Part shown: positions 15,984 through 25,584 of the stretch, in pieces
Layout of the letters: each line of letters opens with the position of its first letter
How positions within the stretch are numbered: the first letter of the stretch is position 1
Assembly: GCA_012838505.1 (NCBI GenBank)
Contig: DUPD01000086.1
Coordinates: 1-36,614 of the forward strand
Reading direction: 5' to 3'
DNA: 36,614 bases
Origin: Bacilli bacterium
GTDB taxonomy: Bacteria > Bacillota > Bacilli > Bacillales > Amphibacillaceae
Position numbers and translations under genes: made by a program
Notes under the pieces: generated by a model
Seen by the model: only the letters and a program-made list of their open reading frames with translations
What the model was told of the DNA's origin: nothing
The model's database searches: none

Positions 15984-17456
15984 TTACATCAGTATTTTCT
16001 TCGGATTTAATCGGACAATATATACGAGCGGAATCAGCGTTGAAATTAAAATTGTTGCTAGACCGACCCCATAAAAAATTAAAACGTAATTCGCATCTAA
16101 TGTAACCTCATAAGAAGCAATAACATCATCGGTTGTCAGGTCCGAATAAATACTGCCACCATAATAGTAGCCCATGTCATCATAACCTGGCTGACTGTCT
16201 GCTTCAATTAATGTATCAGATACTTGACTAGCTAAGAAGTTACCACTAAACAGCGATAAAGTAATTCCAACAAAAGCAACAACAATCACTTCAATCAGAA
16301 TTTGACCAATTACTTTACCACGCTGTTCACCTAACGATAAGTAAATGCCTAATTCATGCTTGCGATCACGGAGGAATAATAAAACAACTAAACCAGTGAT
16401 CAAGACGGTTGCAAAGATTGCAGCAAACAAGACATATCTAGATAGAGTTGACATTGACTCGACTGGTCCCGCAATGTTATCGTAGTGATCTCCCGTGCTC
16501 ACAACATGGTACAGTTGTGGTAATAAAGGATTAGCCTCTTGCTCAAATGCTTCAATGTCCTCATGGCTATTTAAAACAAAGATTGGCTCATAATAATCGA
16601 AATTCGTTCCTTCTTCTTCGACCATTTCCGCATATTCTGGATCGTCCTTCATGTAGTATTCAATTTGAAAGAAGTTTTCAGCACTAACAACTTTATTTGG
16701 CACATAAATCGTATTTTGATAATCGATATCTAACCAATCCATCATCCCTTGATCATTATTTTCACCAAGGTCTTCATTGAGTAATAGTGACTCAAAGACA
16801 CCGATAATTTCTAAGACAACGTCACGAGAGTCCGCAATTTCTTCTTCGCCTGTTTCATAGTCATAATCGTATACGACGTTGTCTAATGTGAAAGTATCGC
16901 CTACGTGTAGATTATTTCTTTCAGCCAATTTTTTCGAAATAATCGCAACTGATGAACCGTTATTAACTTCATCTTGCGTGAAAACGCGCCCATCCGCTAA
17001 GCTACCTTTACCTTCTTCAAAGTCTAATACAGGTGCATAGTTAATTCCCTTCAGTTGGAAGTCCATGCTTGGCCCGTAATGAATGATTTCTTCATCAACG
17101 CCTTCACCTTGGTAGCTTTGAATACTTTCCGACCCCAACCAAGTCGACATATTATAATCATAGTATTTTACATATGATATCCCGCCAACCTCTTCAATTA
17201 GGTCAACACCAATTTCTTCAAAGATAAAGTTCTCCTGCTCCTCCATACTCAGTTTCTCATACTCGAGCCAATCCATTTCAAGAGTTGCGGTTGCTCCTAA
17301 CTTTTCCTTAATGTTATTTTCAACATTACTAGTCGCTTGTTGAATTGAAATTGCTCCTGAGATTAAATTTCCTAAAATAAAAATAACTGCTAGTAAAATT
17401 AGTGACTTCCCTTTTTTTCTTGTGATCCCTAAAAAACCCCGCTTAATAAAATTCAT
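15984..17456 (-). CDS. FtsX/MacB-like ABC transporter permease
   Basis: A 490-residue membrane protein with the type VII ABC layout. It has one N-terminal membrane helix (about 18-38), a large extracellular domain of about 300 residues that is strongly acidic and tyrosine-rich (MacB periplasmic core-like), and three C-terminal helices. These include RYVLFAAIFATVLITGLVVL and IFYGVGLATILISTLIPLVY; between them is the coupling loop RDRKHELGIYLSLGEQRGKV. The substrate is not visible. AGGAGGG six bases before ATG 17456 sets the start; an upstream in-frame ATG at 17540 lacks a ribosome site. The ATPase and PASTA genes follow. An ECF-sigma-like promoter lies about 180 bases upstream, suggesting envelope-stress control. 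Confidence 0.88.
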   Translation of the reverse strand: MNFIKRGFLGITRKKGKSLILLAVIFILGNLISGAISIQQATSNVENNIKEKLGATATLEMDWLEYEKLSMEEQENFIFEEIGVDLIEEVGGISYVKYYDYNMSTWLGSESIQSYQGEGVDEEIIHYGPSMDFQLKGINYAPVLDFEEGKGSLADGRVFTQDEVNNGSSVAIISKKLAERNNLHVGDTFTLDNVVYDYDYETGEEEIADSRDVVLEIIGVFESLLLNEDLGENNDQGMMDWLDIDYQNTIYVPNKVVSAENFFQIEYYMKDDPEYAEMVEEEGTNFDYYEPIFVLNSHEDIEAFEQEANPLLPQLYHVVSTGDHYDNIAGPVESMSTLSRYVLFAAIFATVLITGLVVLLFLRDRKHELGIYLSLGEQRGKVIGQILIEVIVVAFVGITLSLFSGNFLASQVSDTLIEADSQPGYDDMGYYYGGSIYSDLTTDDVIASYEVTLDANYVLIFYGVGLATILISTLIPLVYIVRLNPKKILM

Positions 17457-17889
17457 TCTATCCCTCCTAATCTCTGATCTTCCTTGGTTATCACCTGCAT
17501 GTTTAAAGCAATTAACAGCAAAAGCATCCCCCTCATTCATAATAGCGTTTACAAGCTTGAATTTTCAAAAAAGTGAAACTATAGATTAATAACCTCATAG
17601 CTTAATAGACTTTGAAGTCAGTTCACCTCATATGTATAGACGTTCTTAATACCCGTTTAGTTTCATTTTATCGGATTAACCTGATAATATACCATTTACA
17701 CAATAATTTCAATCCTTTTCCAATAAATAAACGGTCACTTTAATGAGAAAATAGGCACGAAAATACATGCTATTTAGTCCTCGTCCATTTCAAAATAAAA
17801 ATACTCAATCATGAGTATCTGTTATATATTCATACGTGAGCGATAAAAAAATAATTAGAATTTGTCTAATCACAATCTGCCAAAGTGAA
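17457..17889. other. Gene-free stretch upstream of the ABC-PASTA operon
   Basis: About 430 bases, AT-rich, with no credible coding region. It contains the roughly 180-base leader of the permease gene, the ECF-type promoter at 17639-17665, and farther out an AT-rich segment up to the weak terminator of the small gene at 17946. I see no other structured element. Confidence 0.6.
17639..17665 (-). promoter_or_regulatory. ECF-sigma-type promoter of the ABC-PASTA operon
   Basis: On the minus strand TGAAAC (17660-17665), a 17-base spacer and CGTC (17639-17642) followed by TATA. In B. subtilis the ECF sigma factors W, M and X recognise TGAAAC with CGTA/CGTC-type -10 elements about 16-17 bases apart. 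The spacing and both elements match, and it faces the permease gene. Confidence 0.6.
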
Positions 17890-17918
17890 AACTCCTCACA
17901 CTAGAAGCGAAAGGAGTT
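17890..17918 (-). terminator. Weak terminator after the small membrane protein gene
   Basis: AACTCCT (17890-17896) and AGGAGTT (17912-17918) form a 7-bp stem; the minus strand continues with TTCACTTTGG, so the T run is poor. Confidence 0.4.
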
Positions 17919-17945
17919 CTGAATCTTCAAATACAATATACATTG

Positions 17946-18134
17946 CTAATCAAAGTACAATGGACCTGCCACCTCATCTTTTGGGTGAGTTAATTTTTCG
18001 GTGTATTCATCTTTTGCAACAGAGAACAACATGATGATACCAATTAAGGATATAACCGCTCCAAGCACAATCATTCCTTGCGCTGTATATGTCGTTTTAA
18101 ATTTATCCAAATCTGATGCTATTTGTTCAGACAT
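17946..18134 (-). CDS. Small single-pass membrane protein, unknown function
   Basis: A 62-residue protein with a short charged N-terminus (EQIASDLDKFKTT), one hydrophobic segment (about 20-40, GMIVLGAVISLIGIIMLFSV) and a charged tail ending GPLYFD. I do not recognise a family. A strong site, AAGGAGGAGG, six bases before ATG 18134 decides the start and argues that it is truly translated; the in-frame extension to 18170 has no ribosome site. It lies just downstream of rpsI, but the rpsI terminator intervenes. Confidence 0.65.
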   Translation of the reverse strand: MSEQIASDLDKFKTTYTAQGMIVLGAVISLIGIIMLFSVAKDEYTEKLTHPKDEVAGPLYFD

Positions 18135-18269
18135 AGTTCCCCTCCTCCTTAACGCCTTTGCAACAACCACACCTTAGATAGTGTATGCAGAACATGAAAG
18201 ATTGGAATATTCAACGAACCAAACCATCGAGGAAAACTTTTGTTAGAACAAGCATTCAAAATACAGTGT

Positions 18270-18308
18270 AAAAAAAAGACTCTTCCACCGAAGTGAAAAG
18301 AGTCTTTT
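18270..18308 (-). terminator. Terminator after rpsI
   Basis: AAAAGACTCTT (18274-18284) and AAGAGTCTTTT (18298-18308) form an 11-bp stem; the minus strand then runs on in T's. It ends the rplM-rpsI operon. Confidence 0.88.
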
Positions 18309-18321
18309 ATATACTGTTTGA

Positions 18322-18714
18322 TTAACGTTTTGAGAATTGTGGAGCTCTACGCGCTGATTTAAGACCGTATTTGTAACGTTCTTTCATTCTTGCATCACGT
18401 GTTAAGAATCCAGCTCTCTTTAATGCCGGGCGGTAGTCAGGGTCAACCTCTAATAATGCACGAGCAACTCCATGACGGATTGCTCCAGCTTGTCCTGTGA
18501 ATCCTCCACCATGTACATTTACTAAAACATCATAACTACCTTCTGTTTCTGTAGTTACTAATGGTTGTTTAATAATAGTACGTAGTGTTTCATATGGGAA
18601 ATATTCTTCCGCATCACGATTATTTACAATGATACGTCCAGTACCAGGGACTAAACGTACACGAGCAGTTGATTTTTTACGGCGTCCGGTGCCATAATAT
18701 TGTACTTGTGCCAC
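18322..18714 (-). CDS. rpsI: 30S ribosomal protein S9
   Basis: A 130-residue S9 of normal length. It starts [12 protein letters not shown] and ends in the conserved basic tail [12 protein letters not shown], which reaches toward the tRNA in the ribosomal P site. The start is GTG 18714, nine bases after AAGGAGG; a TTG at 18720 is too close to that site. It lies 20 bases after rplM, the usual L13-S9 operon, and a strong terminator follows. In B. subtilis ybaJ, ybaK and cwlD come next; here an accessory block begins instead. Confidence 0.97.
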   Translation of the reverse strand: MAQVQYYGTGRRKKSTARVRLVPGTGRIIVNNRDAEEYFPYETLRTIIKQPLVTTETEGSYDVLVNVHGGGFTGQAGAIRHGVARALLEVDPDYRPALKRAGFLTRDARMKERYKYGLKSARRAPQFSKR

Positions 18715-18734
18715 GATCAATTACCTCCTTTTAA

Positions 18735-19172
18735 TTATCCACGAAGTTCGTAAACTTCAGGTTTTTGAGCTTGGTGGTTATGCTCTGCACCAGGGTATAC
18801 ATGTAACTTTTTAGCCATTTTTCGGCCAAGTGTACCTTTTGGTAGCATACCTTTAATTGTTAGCTCTAACATTTTATCCGAATGTTTTTCACGCATTTCA
18901 CCAGCAGTACGAGCTCTCAGACCACCTGAGTAACCTGAGTGACGGTAATACATTTTGTCATTTAGTTTATTTCCTGTTAATTCGATTTTCGCTGCATTTA
19001 CAATAATTACGTAATCGCCAGTATCCACATGAGGTGTGAACGTTGGTTTATGCTTACCGCGAAGAATTGTTGCAACTTCACTCGCTAGTCGACCAAGTGT
19101 CTGACCTTCAGCATCAACCACAAGCCATTTACGTTCAACATTTGCGTCATTTGCCATGTAAGTTGTCCGCAT
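18735..19172 (-). CDS. rplM: 50S ribosomal protein L13
   Basis: A 145-residue L13, an early 50S assembly protein. Landmarks are the N-terminal segment [42 protein letters not shown] and the [12 protein letters not shown] stretch, at the usual Bacillus length. ATG 19172 lies eight bases after AGGAGG. It has its own sigma-A promoter and a structured leader resembling the L13 autoregulatory leader. rpsI follows. Confidence 0.97.
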   Translation of the reverse strand: MRTTYMANDANVERKWLVVDAEGQTLGRLASEVATILRGKHKPTFTPHVDTGDYVIIVNAAKIELTGNKLNDKMYYRHSGYSGGLRARTAGEMREKHSDKMLELTIKGMLPKGTLGRKMAKKLHVYPGAEHNHQAQKPEVYELRG

Positions 19173-19237
19173 ACTTATAACCTCCTAATTGGTCATTCAA
19201 TTCATATTATTTTGTTGTTTCATTTGGTATATTTTAA

Positions 19238-19282
19238 ATTTCTACACAATTAACTTTCCGGGGCCAATCGTGGTCTAGAAAT
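19238..19282 (-). promoter_or_regulatory. Hairpin in the rplM leader (L13-leader-like)
   Basis: On the minus strand ATTTCTA-GAC-CACGATT, a loop GGCCCCGGAAAGTT, then AATTGTG-TAGAAAT forms a two-part stem with a three-base bulge (one G-U pair). It begins soon after the expected transcription start and about 65 bases before the rplM ATG. Bacillus rplM leaders carry an autoregulatory L13 leader; this fits in place and form, but I could not compare it with the model. Confidence 0.55.
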
Positions 19283-19297
19283 AAAATGCCATAGATC

Positions 19298-19326
19298 ATA
19301 TTATAACAAATCACTAATAAAGTCAA
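19298..19326 (-). promoter_or_regulatory. Sigma-A promoter of rplM-rpsI
   Basis: TTGACT (19321-19326), 17 bases, TAATAT (19298-19303) on the minus strand; TATAAT overlaps two bases upstream as an alternative -10 with a 15-base spacer. It gives a leader of about 120 bases. Confidence 0.7.
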
Positions 19327-19364
19327 TACTTTAGTCGACTTTTGTTGATTAAATCTGTCTTTTT

Positions 19365-20114
19365 TTATTTTTCAGCTTCATACTCAACATGATTCAAGTA
19401 TAAACCTTGTGCAGGTGCTGTTTTTCCTGCTTGAGAACGGTCTTTGCTACTAATAATCCTCTGAATATCTGTAACTGGACGTTTACCTTGCCCAATCTCG
19501 ATTAAAGTTCCAACAATAATTCGTACCATATTGTAAAGAAAACCATTACCCGTAAATGATAAAATTAATCTGTCACGATCTTGTTTGCAATGTGCGTCGT
19601 AGATCGTTCTAATTTTATCGCCTTTGACTGAACTATTAGCTGCACAAAATGCGGTGAAATCATGTTCTCCAATGAGGTACTGACACGCCGCGTTAATTAA
19701 TGATACATCCAATTCTTCTGCTATAAATGTACTATAATTAACTTCAAATGGATTTGGATCATCACTATTTAAAATCACATATTGATAGGTTTTCTTAAGC
19801 GCATCATAGCGAGCATGGAATGAAGAGGTCACTTCTTTAACTTTAAAAATTACGATATCATCAGGTAATAGTGAATTTAAGGCTTTCTTCCAGTTTGCTT
19901 CGGGGATCGCCAACTCACTGTCATAATGAAAGACCTGTCCATGGGCATGAACGCCCGCATCAGTCCGACCTGAGGCGGTAATCTTGATTGGCTTACCTTT
20001 ATGCATTTTTGCTAAAGCTTGTTCAATGACAGCTTGAATCGTTAATTGATCTGGTTGAATTTGATAGCCTGCATAATTTGATCCGTCATAACTTACAACC
20101 GCTAGATAACGCAT
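19365..20114 (-). CDS. truA: tRNA pseudouridine(38-40) synthase TruA
   Basis: A 249-residue cytoplasmic enzyme that converts uridines 38-40 of the tRNA anticodon arm to pseudouridine. The catalytic aspartate is visible in SGRTDAGVHA; other family segments are YDGSNYAGYQ, the RYDALKKTYQY strand and GNGFLYNMVRIIVG. AAGGAG about seven bases before ATG 20114 decides the start over an in-frame TTG at 20120. It lies 12 bases after ecfT on the same strand, as in B. subtilis, so it is probably transcribed with the ECF genes. Confidence 0.95.
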   Translation of the reverse strand: MRYLAVVSYDGSNYAGYQIQPDQLTIQAVIEQALAKMHKGKPIKITASGRTDAGVHAHGQVFHYDSELAIPEANWKKALNSLLPDDIVIFKVKEVTSSFHARYDALKKTYQYVILNSDDPNPFEVNYSTFIAEELDVSLINAACQYLIGEHDFTAFCAANSSVKGDKIRTIYDAHCKQDRDRLILSFTGNGFLYNMVRIIVGTLIEIGQGKRPVTDIQRIISSKDRSQAGKTAPAQGLYLNHVEYEAEK

Positions 20115-20126
20115 CGTCAATCTCCT

Positions 20127-20924
20127 TTACTGCCTTAAGACGAATAAACCGATCAGCGTAATGATAAAGATTAAAATTGCAAACCAATCTAGTCTAAGAA
20201 TTTTTAGCTCTCTTAGTTTTGTCCGTCCTTCTCCACCTTGATAGCCTCGTGCTTCCATCGCCATTGCTAACTCTTCTGCTCGTTTAAATGCACTGACAAA
20301 CAATGGAACTAATAACGGAACGACTGCCTGAATCCGATCCTTAATCGGTCCTGTTCTAAAGTCAACACCTCGAGATGCTTGCGCTTTTGAGATTTTATCG
20401 GTTTCCTGCATTAGCGTTGGAATAAATCTTAGTGAGATCGACATCATTAATGCTAACTCATGAACCGGGAATTTTATTTTTTTAAGTGGATTGAGCAATG
20501 TTTCAATCGCATCAGTAATTTCAATCGGTGTCGTTGTCAGTGTTAAAAGTGATGTGACTAAGATCAACAAGAAAAAACGTAATGAAATAAAAAAACCTTG
20601 GATCAGTGCTTCTGAATAAATAGGAAAGCCAAAGATATCAAATAGTACCTCTCCTTCCTTTGTTACAAATAAATGTAGCACAAAGGTAAAAATAATCAAA
20701 AACCATACAGGGGTTAATCCTTTGGCAATATACCTTAATTTGACTTTCGTCATTAATGCACTCCCAAATGCAAATAAAGTAAGCCAAGCATAACTTAGAA
20801 GATTATTGGCAAAAAAGACAACGACAATAAATGAAAAAATAATCATAATTTTTGTTCTTGGATCTAAGCGATGAACTTTAGAATCATTCGGGATATACTG
20901 TCCGATAATGAGTGAACTAGACAT
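20127..20924 (-). CDS. ecfT: ECF transporter transmembrane component EcfT
   Basis: A 265-residue integral membrane protein with about five or six membrane segments and the two cytoplasmic coupling motifs of Ecf[11 protein letters not shown] (Ala-Arg-Gly) and [13 protein letters not shown]. It couples the two ATPases EcfA1/EcfA2 to interchangeable substrate-binding S components for vitamins or metal ions. No S component is encoded next to it, typical of group II ECF systems that share one energiser genome-wide. Its start overlaps the end of ecfA2 by 8 bases, and truA follows. Confidence 0.95.
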   Translation of the reverse strand: MSSSLIIGQYIPNDSKVHRLDPRTKIMIIFSFIVVVFFANNLLSYAWLTLFAFGSALMTKVKLRYIAKGLTPVWFLIIFTFVLHLFVTKEGEVLFDIFGFPIYSEALIQGFFISLRFFLLILVTSLLTLTTTPIEITDAIETLLNPLKKIKFPVHELALMMSISLRFIPTLMQETDKISKAQASRGVDFRTGPIKDRIQAVVPLLVPLFVSAFKRAEELAMAMEARGYQGGEGRTKLRELKILRLDWFAILIFIITLIGLFVLRQ

Positions 20925-21789
20925 CGTGTTTCACCTCTTTAAACGCTGCGATAACTTCTCTCGCTAGCTGATCAATCGACTGATTATGATAGCTTAACTT
21001 TTTACCAAATTTAGCTTCAAAATCTTGAATAAACTGAATGATTTCTGGTGTGTCTAATTGCACTTGTTCCAATTCAGTCTTTTGAACGAAAATATCAGCT
21101 GGTTTGCCTTCAATTTTCATTTGGCCGTCTTCTAAAATAATCACATGGTCTGCATATTTTAATGCGTCTTCCATGCTATGTGTAACAAGAATCGTCGTTA
21201 GATTTTTACGTTGATGGAGATCATAAAACATATTCATAATCTCCTGTTGTCCTTTAGGGTCTAATCCGGCGGTTGGTTCATCCAAGACTAATACACTTGG
21301 TTCCATAGCTAATATACCAGCAATCGCTACGCGTCTCATTTGTCCACCACTCAGATCAAATGGGGATCGTTCAAGCAATTCCATCGATAAACCTACAGCT
21401 TTCATAACTTCTGGAATGCGCTTGTTTATTTCATCTTGACTGACTCCGAAGTTTTCCGGACCAAATCCAATATCTTTCTCGATTGTTTCCTCAAATAATT
21501 GATGTTCTGGATATTGAAACACGACACCAACTTGTCGACGTAATTCTTTAATATTTTCTAGTTTTTGATTGGCTTGAATTGAGTATTCACCAACCTTAAC
21601 TTCGCCTTTCGTCGGTCGAAGTAAACCATTTAAATGTTGAATTAATGTTGACTTCCCTGAACCTGTGTGGCCGATAATTGCGACATACGAACCAGATTTA
21701 ATCGTAAAGTTGAGATCCTTTAGCGCTTTATATTCAAAAGGGCCATTAGGTTGATACGTATAGCTTACTTGTTTAAATGATATGTCCAT
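20917..21789 (-). CDS. ecfA2: ECF transporter ATPase EcfA2
   Basis: A 290-residue ABC ATPase. Walker A is GHTGSGKST, the Q-loop is in [15 protein letters not shown], the signature is LSGGQMRRV and Walker B is [12 protein letters not shown], with the switch histidine in VTHSMED. The EcfA2-type Q-helix region (YPEHQLFE) distinguishes it from its partner. A C-terminal extension of about 50 residues is usual for this subunit. Its start overlaps the ecfA1 stop by 25 bases, so the two ATPases are translationally linked and form the heterodimer driving EcfT. Confidence 0.94.
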   Translation of the reverse strand: MDISFKQVSYTYQPNGPFEYKALKDLNFTIKSGSYVAIIGHTGSGKSTLIQHLNGLLRPTKGEVKVGEYSIQANQKLENIKELRRQVGVVFQYPEHQLFEETIEKDIGFGPENFGVSQDEINKRIPEVMKAVGLSMELLERSPFDLSGGQMRRVAIAGILAMEPSVLVLDEPTAGLDPKGQQEIMNMFYDLHQRKNLTTILVTHSMEDALKYADHVIILEDGQMKIEGKPADIFVQKTELEQVQLDTPEIIQFIQDFEAKFGKKLSYHNQSIDQLAREVIAAFKEVKHDV

Positions 21790-22604
21790 AGCTCATCTAA
21801 TAACTCCTTTTGATTTAATGGTTGTTGACTAAATGGAACGTGTTCTTTATTTAATGCATTGGTTAACTTTCCGACAAAGGGTACATCAAGACCAATTCCC
21901 TGTAACGCTTCCTCTTTTGCAAATAGCGCTCTAGGAGTTGTCTCTAACCAAAGCTTCCCTTGATTCATAACCATGACGCGATCTGCTGCTATAATCTCAT
22001 TTAGATCATGCGTGATCGTCACTAAGCTTAACTGATTTGTCTGGATCAAGTCATTAACCGTTTGAATGATTTCTTTTCGTCCTTTAGGGTCGAGCATTGC
22101 CGTCGCCTCATCTAAGATAATCACGTCCGGTCTAACAGCTAGTACTCCTGCAATGGCTACTCGTTGCTTTTGTCCTCCTGATAATCGGTGGGGTTCATGT
22201 AAATAGTAGTCTGACATCCGTACGGCTTCAAGACTTTCATTTATTGCTTGGACCATTTGATCACGATCAACACCACGATTCTCTAATCCGAATGCGACAT
22301 CATCCCGGACGGTAGTTCCGACAAATTGATTGTCTGGATTTTGAAAAACCATCCCTACTTTTTTGCGCACGTCCCAAACGGTTTCAGCGGTCAACTTTAT
22401 GCCGTGGATAATGATCTCACCTTGTTCGGGAAATAATAAACCGTTCATCAGTTTAGCGATGGTCGATTTCCCAGAACCATTATGACCGATAATTGCTAAC
22501 CACTCGTCTGACTTGATCGTAAAGCTTACGTCTTCTAGAACCCATGGTTGCTCTTCTGAATATCTGAAATAGACATTACGGAATTGAATTTCATTTTGAC
22601 TCAC
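21765..22604 (-). CDS. ecfA1: ECF transporter ATPase EcfA1
   Basis: A 279-residue ABC ATPase, first gene of the ecfA1-ecfA2-ecfT-truA group. Walker A is GHNGSGKST, the Q-loop is [14 protein letters not shown] (the EcfA1 form), the signature is LSGGQKQRV and Walker B is [12 protein letters not shown]. It starts at GTG 22604 with a G-rich site (GGGGGG) six bases upstream. rplQ lies 464 bases upstream with a terminator between them, so this operon must have its own promoter in the gap; I could not pick one with confidence. Confidence 0.94.
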   Translation of the reverse strand: MSQNEIQFRNVYFRYSEEQPWVLEDVSFTIKSDEWLAIIGHNGSGKSTIAKLMNGLLFPEQGEIIIHGIKLTAETVWDVRKKVGMVFQNPDNQFVGTTVRDDVAFGLENRGVDRDQMVQAINESLEAVRMSDYYLHEPHRLSGGQKQRVAIAGVLAVRPDVIILDEATAMLDPKGRKEIIQTVNDLIQTNQLSLVTITHDLNEIIAADRVMVMNQGKLWLETTPRALFAKEEALQGIGLDVPFVGKLTNALNKEHVPFSQQPLNQKELLDELWTYHLNK

Positions 22605-23001
22605 TAATATCCCCCCACATTACGACAAAATATTTCCCAGGAAATAATCTCGTTAGGAATTTTTTTATTAAATAAACTTCAGTATTATTTATTCAGTAGA
22701 CCATCATTAATGATCAATTTTTTAATATAACAGCCAATTACTAAATTAACTCAATTTTTTAAAAATTCATCTGAAAATTACAGAATAAAGTACTGGTTAG
22801 AAATTAGCTTGCTTTATATTTTAGCATATTTCATCTATGTTAGCTGATTAAACTCTGAAAGTTACACAATTTTATTGCTATGTAGTGCTTTGCATCTCTG
22901 TTATTTATTATGTTCTACAATCGTTTATATTGCAAGGTTATCCACTCGTGGTAGAGATCTCATCAGTGACAGTCTACTGAATAGAATCAAACGCTTATTC
23001 A
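22605..23001. other. Gene-free AT-rich stretch before the ECF operon
   Basis: About 400 AT-rich bases with no credible coding region. The ECF operon promoter must be here or in readthrough from rplQ. Several -10-like TATATT/TAAAAT strings exist on the minus strand but none has a well-spaced -35. A single TTATCCACT (22938-22946) resembles a DnaA box with one mismatch; alone it means little. Confidence 0.5.
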
Positions 23002-23002
23002 T

Positions 23003-23052
23003 ACAAAAAAAGGGCTTGGATTTATCTCGCTAAGAGACCTTATCCTGCCCTT
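23003..23052 (-). terminator. Terminator of the alpha (rpsM-rplQ) operon
   Basis: AAGGGC and GCCCTT as outer arms and GGAT/ATCC further in form a hairpin at about 23010-23052; on the minus strand it runs into TTTTTTTG. It lies 17 bases after the rplQ stop. Confidence 0.85.
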
Positions 23053-23068
23053 CATTGATCATATGAAG

Positions 23069-23422
23069 TTAAACTAACTCAATAATCGCCATTTTTGCCC
23101 CATCACCTTTGCGTGGGCCAAGCTTTAAGACGCGAGTGTAACCACCTTGGCGGTCTTCATAGCGTGAAGCGAGATCATTAAATAACTTTTGAATGACGTC
23201 TTCAGTTTCGTTTGCTTCTTTCTTATAAAGAAATGAAGCTGCTTGACGACGAGCATGAAGGTCTCCGCGTTTACCTAATGTAATCATTTTTTCAACTGTT
23301 GAGCGTAGCTCTTTCGCTTTAGCTTCAGTTGTTTCTAAGCGCTCATGAACAATTAAGTCTGATGCAAGATTTCTTAATAATGCTAATCGTACATCAGTTG
23401 TTCTTCCTAATTTTCTAGCCAT
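23069..23422 (-). CDS. rplQ: 50S ribosomal protein L17
   Basis: A 117-residue L17, which lines the outer rim of the polypeptide exit tunnel. Bacillus landmarks are ARKLGRTT, the [12 protein letters not shown] segment, [35 protein letters not shown] and the final MAIIELV. It follows rpoA by 42 bases and is last in the alpha operon, before a strong terminator. The ribosome site GGAGG lies before ATG 23422. Confidence 0.97.
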   Translation of the reverse strand: MARKLGRTTDVRLALLRNLASDLIVHERLETTEAKAKELRSTVEKMITLGKRGDLHARRQAASFLYKKEANETEDVIQKLFNDLASRYEDRQGGYTRVLKLGPRKGDGAKMAIIELV

Positions 23423-23464
23423 CGACTACCCCTCCTTTTTCGGAATCTGTCTCGATTTAGAAGA

Positions 23465-24409
23465 TTAATCTTCCGTTCGCAAGCTTAAGTCTAAATCTGA
23501 TAGCTTATTTTTCACTTCATCAAGTGATTTGCGACCTAAATTACGAACTTTCATCATATCATCTTCTGTTTTCGTTGTAAGCTCTTGTACGGTGTTAATC
23601 CCCGCACGCTTCAAACAGTTATATGAACGTACAGATAAATCTAGTTCTTCGATTGTCATCTCTAGTACTTTTTCTTTTTGATCTTCTTCTTTTTCAATCA
23701 TGATTTCAGCATTTTGTGCTTCATCAGTTAAACCAACAAATAGATTTAAGTGTTCAGTTAGAATTTTCGCTCCTAAAGAAACCGCTTCTTCTGGGCGAAT
23801 GCTTCCATCTGTCCAGACATCTAATGTTAGTTTATCATAATTGGTAATTTGACCAACACGTGTATTTTCAACTTGAAAAGTTGCACGTGAGACTGGAGTG
23901 AAAATCGAGTCAACAGGAATCACACCGATTGGTAAATCGTCATGATTATTCACTTCAGCTGGACGATAACCACGTCCAACTTCCGCAGTCATCTTCATTC
24001 GAAGTGCCCCGTTAGATCCTAATGTTGCAATGTGAAGATCCGGATTTAAAATTTCTACATCACTATCATAAGTGATATCCGCAGCTGTAACAACACCTTC
24101 ACCTTGCACATCAATTTCTAGCGTTTTTACATCTTCTGAATAAATGTTTAAAGCGAGTTTCTTAAGATTAAGAATAATAGTTGTTACATCTTCTACAACG
24201 CCATCAATTGTTGAGAACTCATGAAGTACTCCATCAATTTGTACAGTTGTTATCGCTGCACCAGGAAGCGAGGACAGAAGAATACGACGCAGGGAGTTTC
24301 CAAGAGTCGTACCATATCCACGCTCTAATGGTTCTATGACGAACTTTCCAAATGTAGAATCTTCATTAACGTGTACAGTTTCAATTTTCGGCTTTTCAAT
24401 TTCGATCAT
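23465..24409 (-). CDS. rpoA: RNA polymerase alpha subunit
   Basis: A 314-residue alpha subunit. The N-terminal dimerisation domain (about 1-230) has [42 protein letters not shown] and the [15 protein letters not shown] stretch. An acidic linker (about 232-248) leads to the C-terminal domain (about 250-310) with [17 protein letters not shown] and [16 protein letters not shown]. That domain binds promoter UP elements and regulators such as Spx in Bacillus. GGAGGG precedes ATG 24409. A 226-base gap separates it from rpsK without an obvious terminator. Confidence 0.98.
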   Translation of the reverse strand: MIEIEKPKIETVHVNEDSTFGKFVIEPLERGYGTTLGNSLRRILLSSLPGAAITTVQIDGVLHEFSTIDGVVEDVTTIILNLKKLALNIYSEDVKTLEIDVQGEGVVTAADITYDSDVEILNPDLHIATLGSNGALRMKMTAEVGRGYRPAEVNNHDDLPIGVIPVDSIFTPVSRATFQVENTRVGQITNYDKLTLDVWTDGSIRPEEAVSLGAKILTEHLNLFVGLTDEAQNAEIMIEKEEDQKEKVLEMTIEELDLSVRSYNCLKRAGINTVQELTTKTEDDMMKVRNLGRKSLDEVKNKLSDLDLSLRTED

Positions 24410-24635
24410 TTATAAAAACCCTCCTTTGAACGTCGAAATTGGGGTAGACCATTTCAATCTGTCTATCCTCAATTTCTCTCTAGGCAGTTTTATTGCTGCG
24501 CTACCTTCTATTCGTATATTTTTATCTGTCAGTTCCGATCTGGTTGAGAATGTTAAAGCTAGACATCCTAAAACGTACTACTTTAAACGATCATAATCCA
24601 TTATAGACATGCTGACAAATTCTATACGGATAAAA

Positions 24636-25025
24636 TTATACACGGCGACGTTTTGGTGGGCGACAACCATTGTGAGGTACTGGTGTTGCATCAACAATGG
24701 CAGTAACTTCTAGTCCTACTGCTTGAAGTGAACGAATTGCCGCTTCACGACCTGCACCAGGGCCTTTAACTGTTACTTCTACAGATTTCATACCGTGGTC
24801 TTGTGCAACTTTAGCTGCTGTTTCAGAAGCCATTTGTGCTGCAAAAGGTGTTGATTTTCTTGAACCTTTGAAGCCAAGTGATCCTGCACTACTCCAGCTA
24901 ACTGCGTTACCTTGGGTATCAGTAATTGTAACAATTGTATTATTAAATGTTGAATGAATGTGTGCAATACCTGATTCAATCGTCTTTTTCACACGTTTTT
25001 TACGTGTATTTCTTTTCTGAGCCAT
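24636..25025 (-). CDS. rpsK: 30S ribosomal protein S11
   Basis: A 129-residue S11 from the platform of the small subunit, where it shapes the mRNA exit path. Landmarks are the basic start [62 protein letters not shown] and the end [12 protein letters not shown]. It follows rpsM by 25 bases, with a GGAGG-type site before ATG 25025. Confidence 0.97.
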   Translation of the reverse strand: MAQKRNTRKKRVKKTIESGIAHIHSTFNNTIVTITDTQGNAVSWSSAGSLGFKGSRKSTPFAAQMASETAAKVAQDHGMKSVEVTVKGPGAGREAAIRSLQAVGLEVTAIVDATPVPHNGCRPPKRRRV

Positions 25026-25050
25026 TAGATCGTTTAACCTCCTTTAGATG

Positions 25051-25413
25051 TTATTTTTTATTAGAAACCGCGCGACCTCTACCTTTGCGTGTACGTGCGT
25101 TGTTCTTAGTATTTTGACCGCGAACTGGCAAGCCACGACGATGACGTAAGCCTCGGTATGAGCCAATTTCAACTAAGCGTTTAATGTTTAAAGAGACTTC
25201 ACGACGAAGATCTCCCTCAGTTGTGTACTCATTTATGGCTGTACGAATACGGCTTAATTCATCTTCAGTTAAATCACGAACTCGAGTATCTGGTGATACA
25301 TCTGCTGTTTTAAGAACTTTTTCAGCAGTTGAAGTTCCGATACCATAAATATATGTTAATGAAATAACGATTCGTTTTTCACGTGGAATATCTACTCCTG
25401 CAATACGTGCCAT
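25051..25413 (-). CDS. rpsM: 30S ribosomal protein S13
   Basis: A 120-residue S13 of the small-subunit head, contacting L5 and P-site tRNA. It starts [13 protein letters not shown] and carries [33 protein letters not shown] and a basic tail. The family begins at MARIAG, which points to ATG 25413; an ATG at 25422 lies only three bases after AAGGAGG, and the chosen start is 12 bases from it, so neither spacing is ideal. It follows rpmJ. Confidence 0.96.
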   Translation of the reverse strand: MARIAGVDIPREKRIVISLTYIYGIGTSTAEKVLKTADVSPDTRVRDLTEDELSRIRTAINEYTTEGDLRREVSLNIKRLVEIGSYRGLRHRRGLPVRGQNTKNNARTRKGRGRAVSNKK

Positions 25414-25437
25414 ATTGATCATGCACCTCCTTGTTTT

Positions 25438-25584
<147 letters not shown>

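Noticed and set aside
17457-17540. N-terminal extension of the permease gene to 17540
   Set aside because: The upstream ATG has no ribosome site, the added residues are not membrane-like, and AGGAGGG is perfectly placed for ATG 17456.
22938-22946. DnaA-box-like TTATCCACT
   Set aside because: It is a single copy with one mismatch, and there are no further boxes, AT-rich unwinding element or dnaA/dnaN genes nearby.
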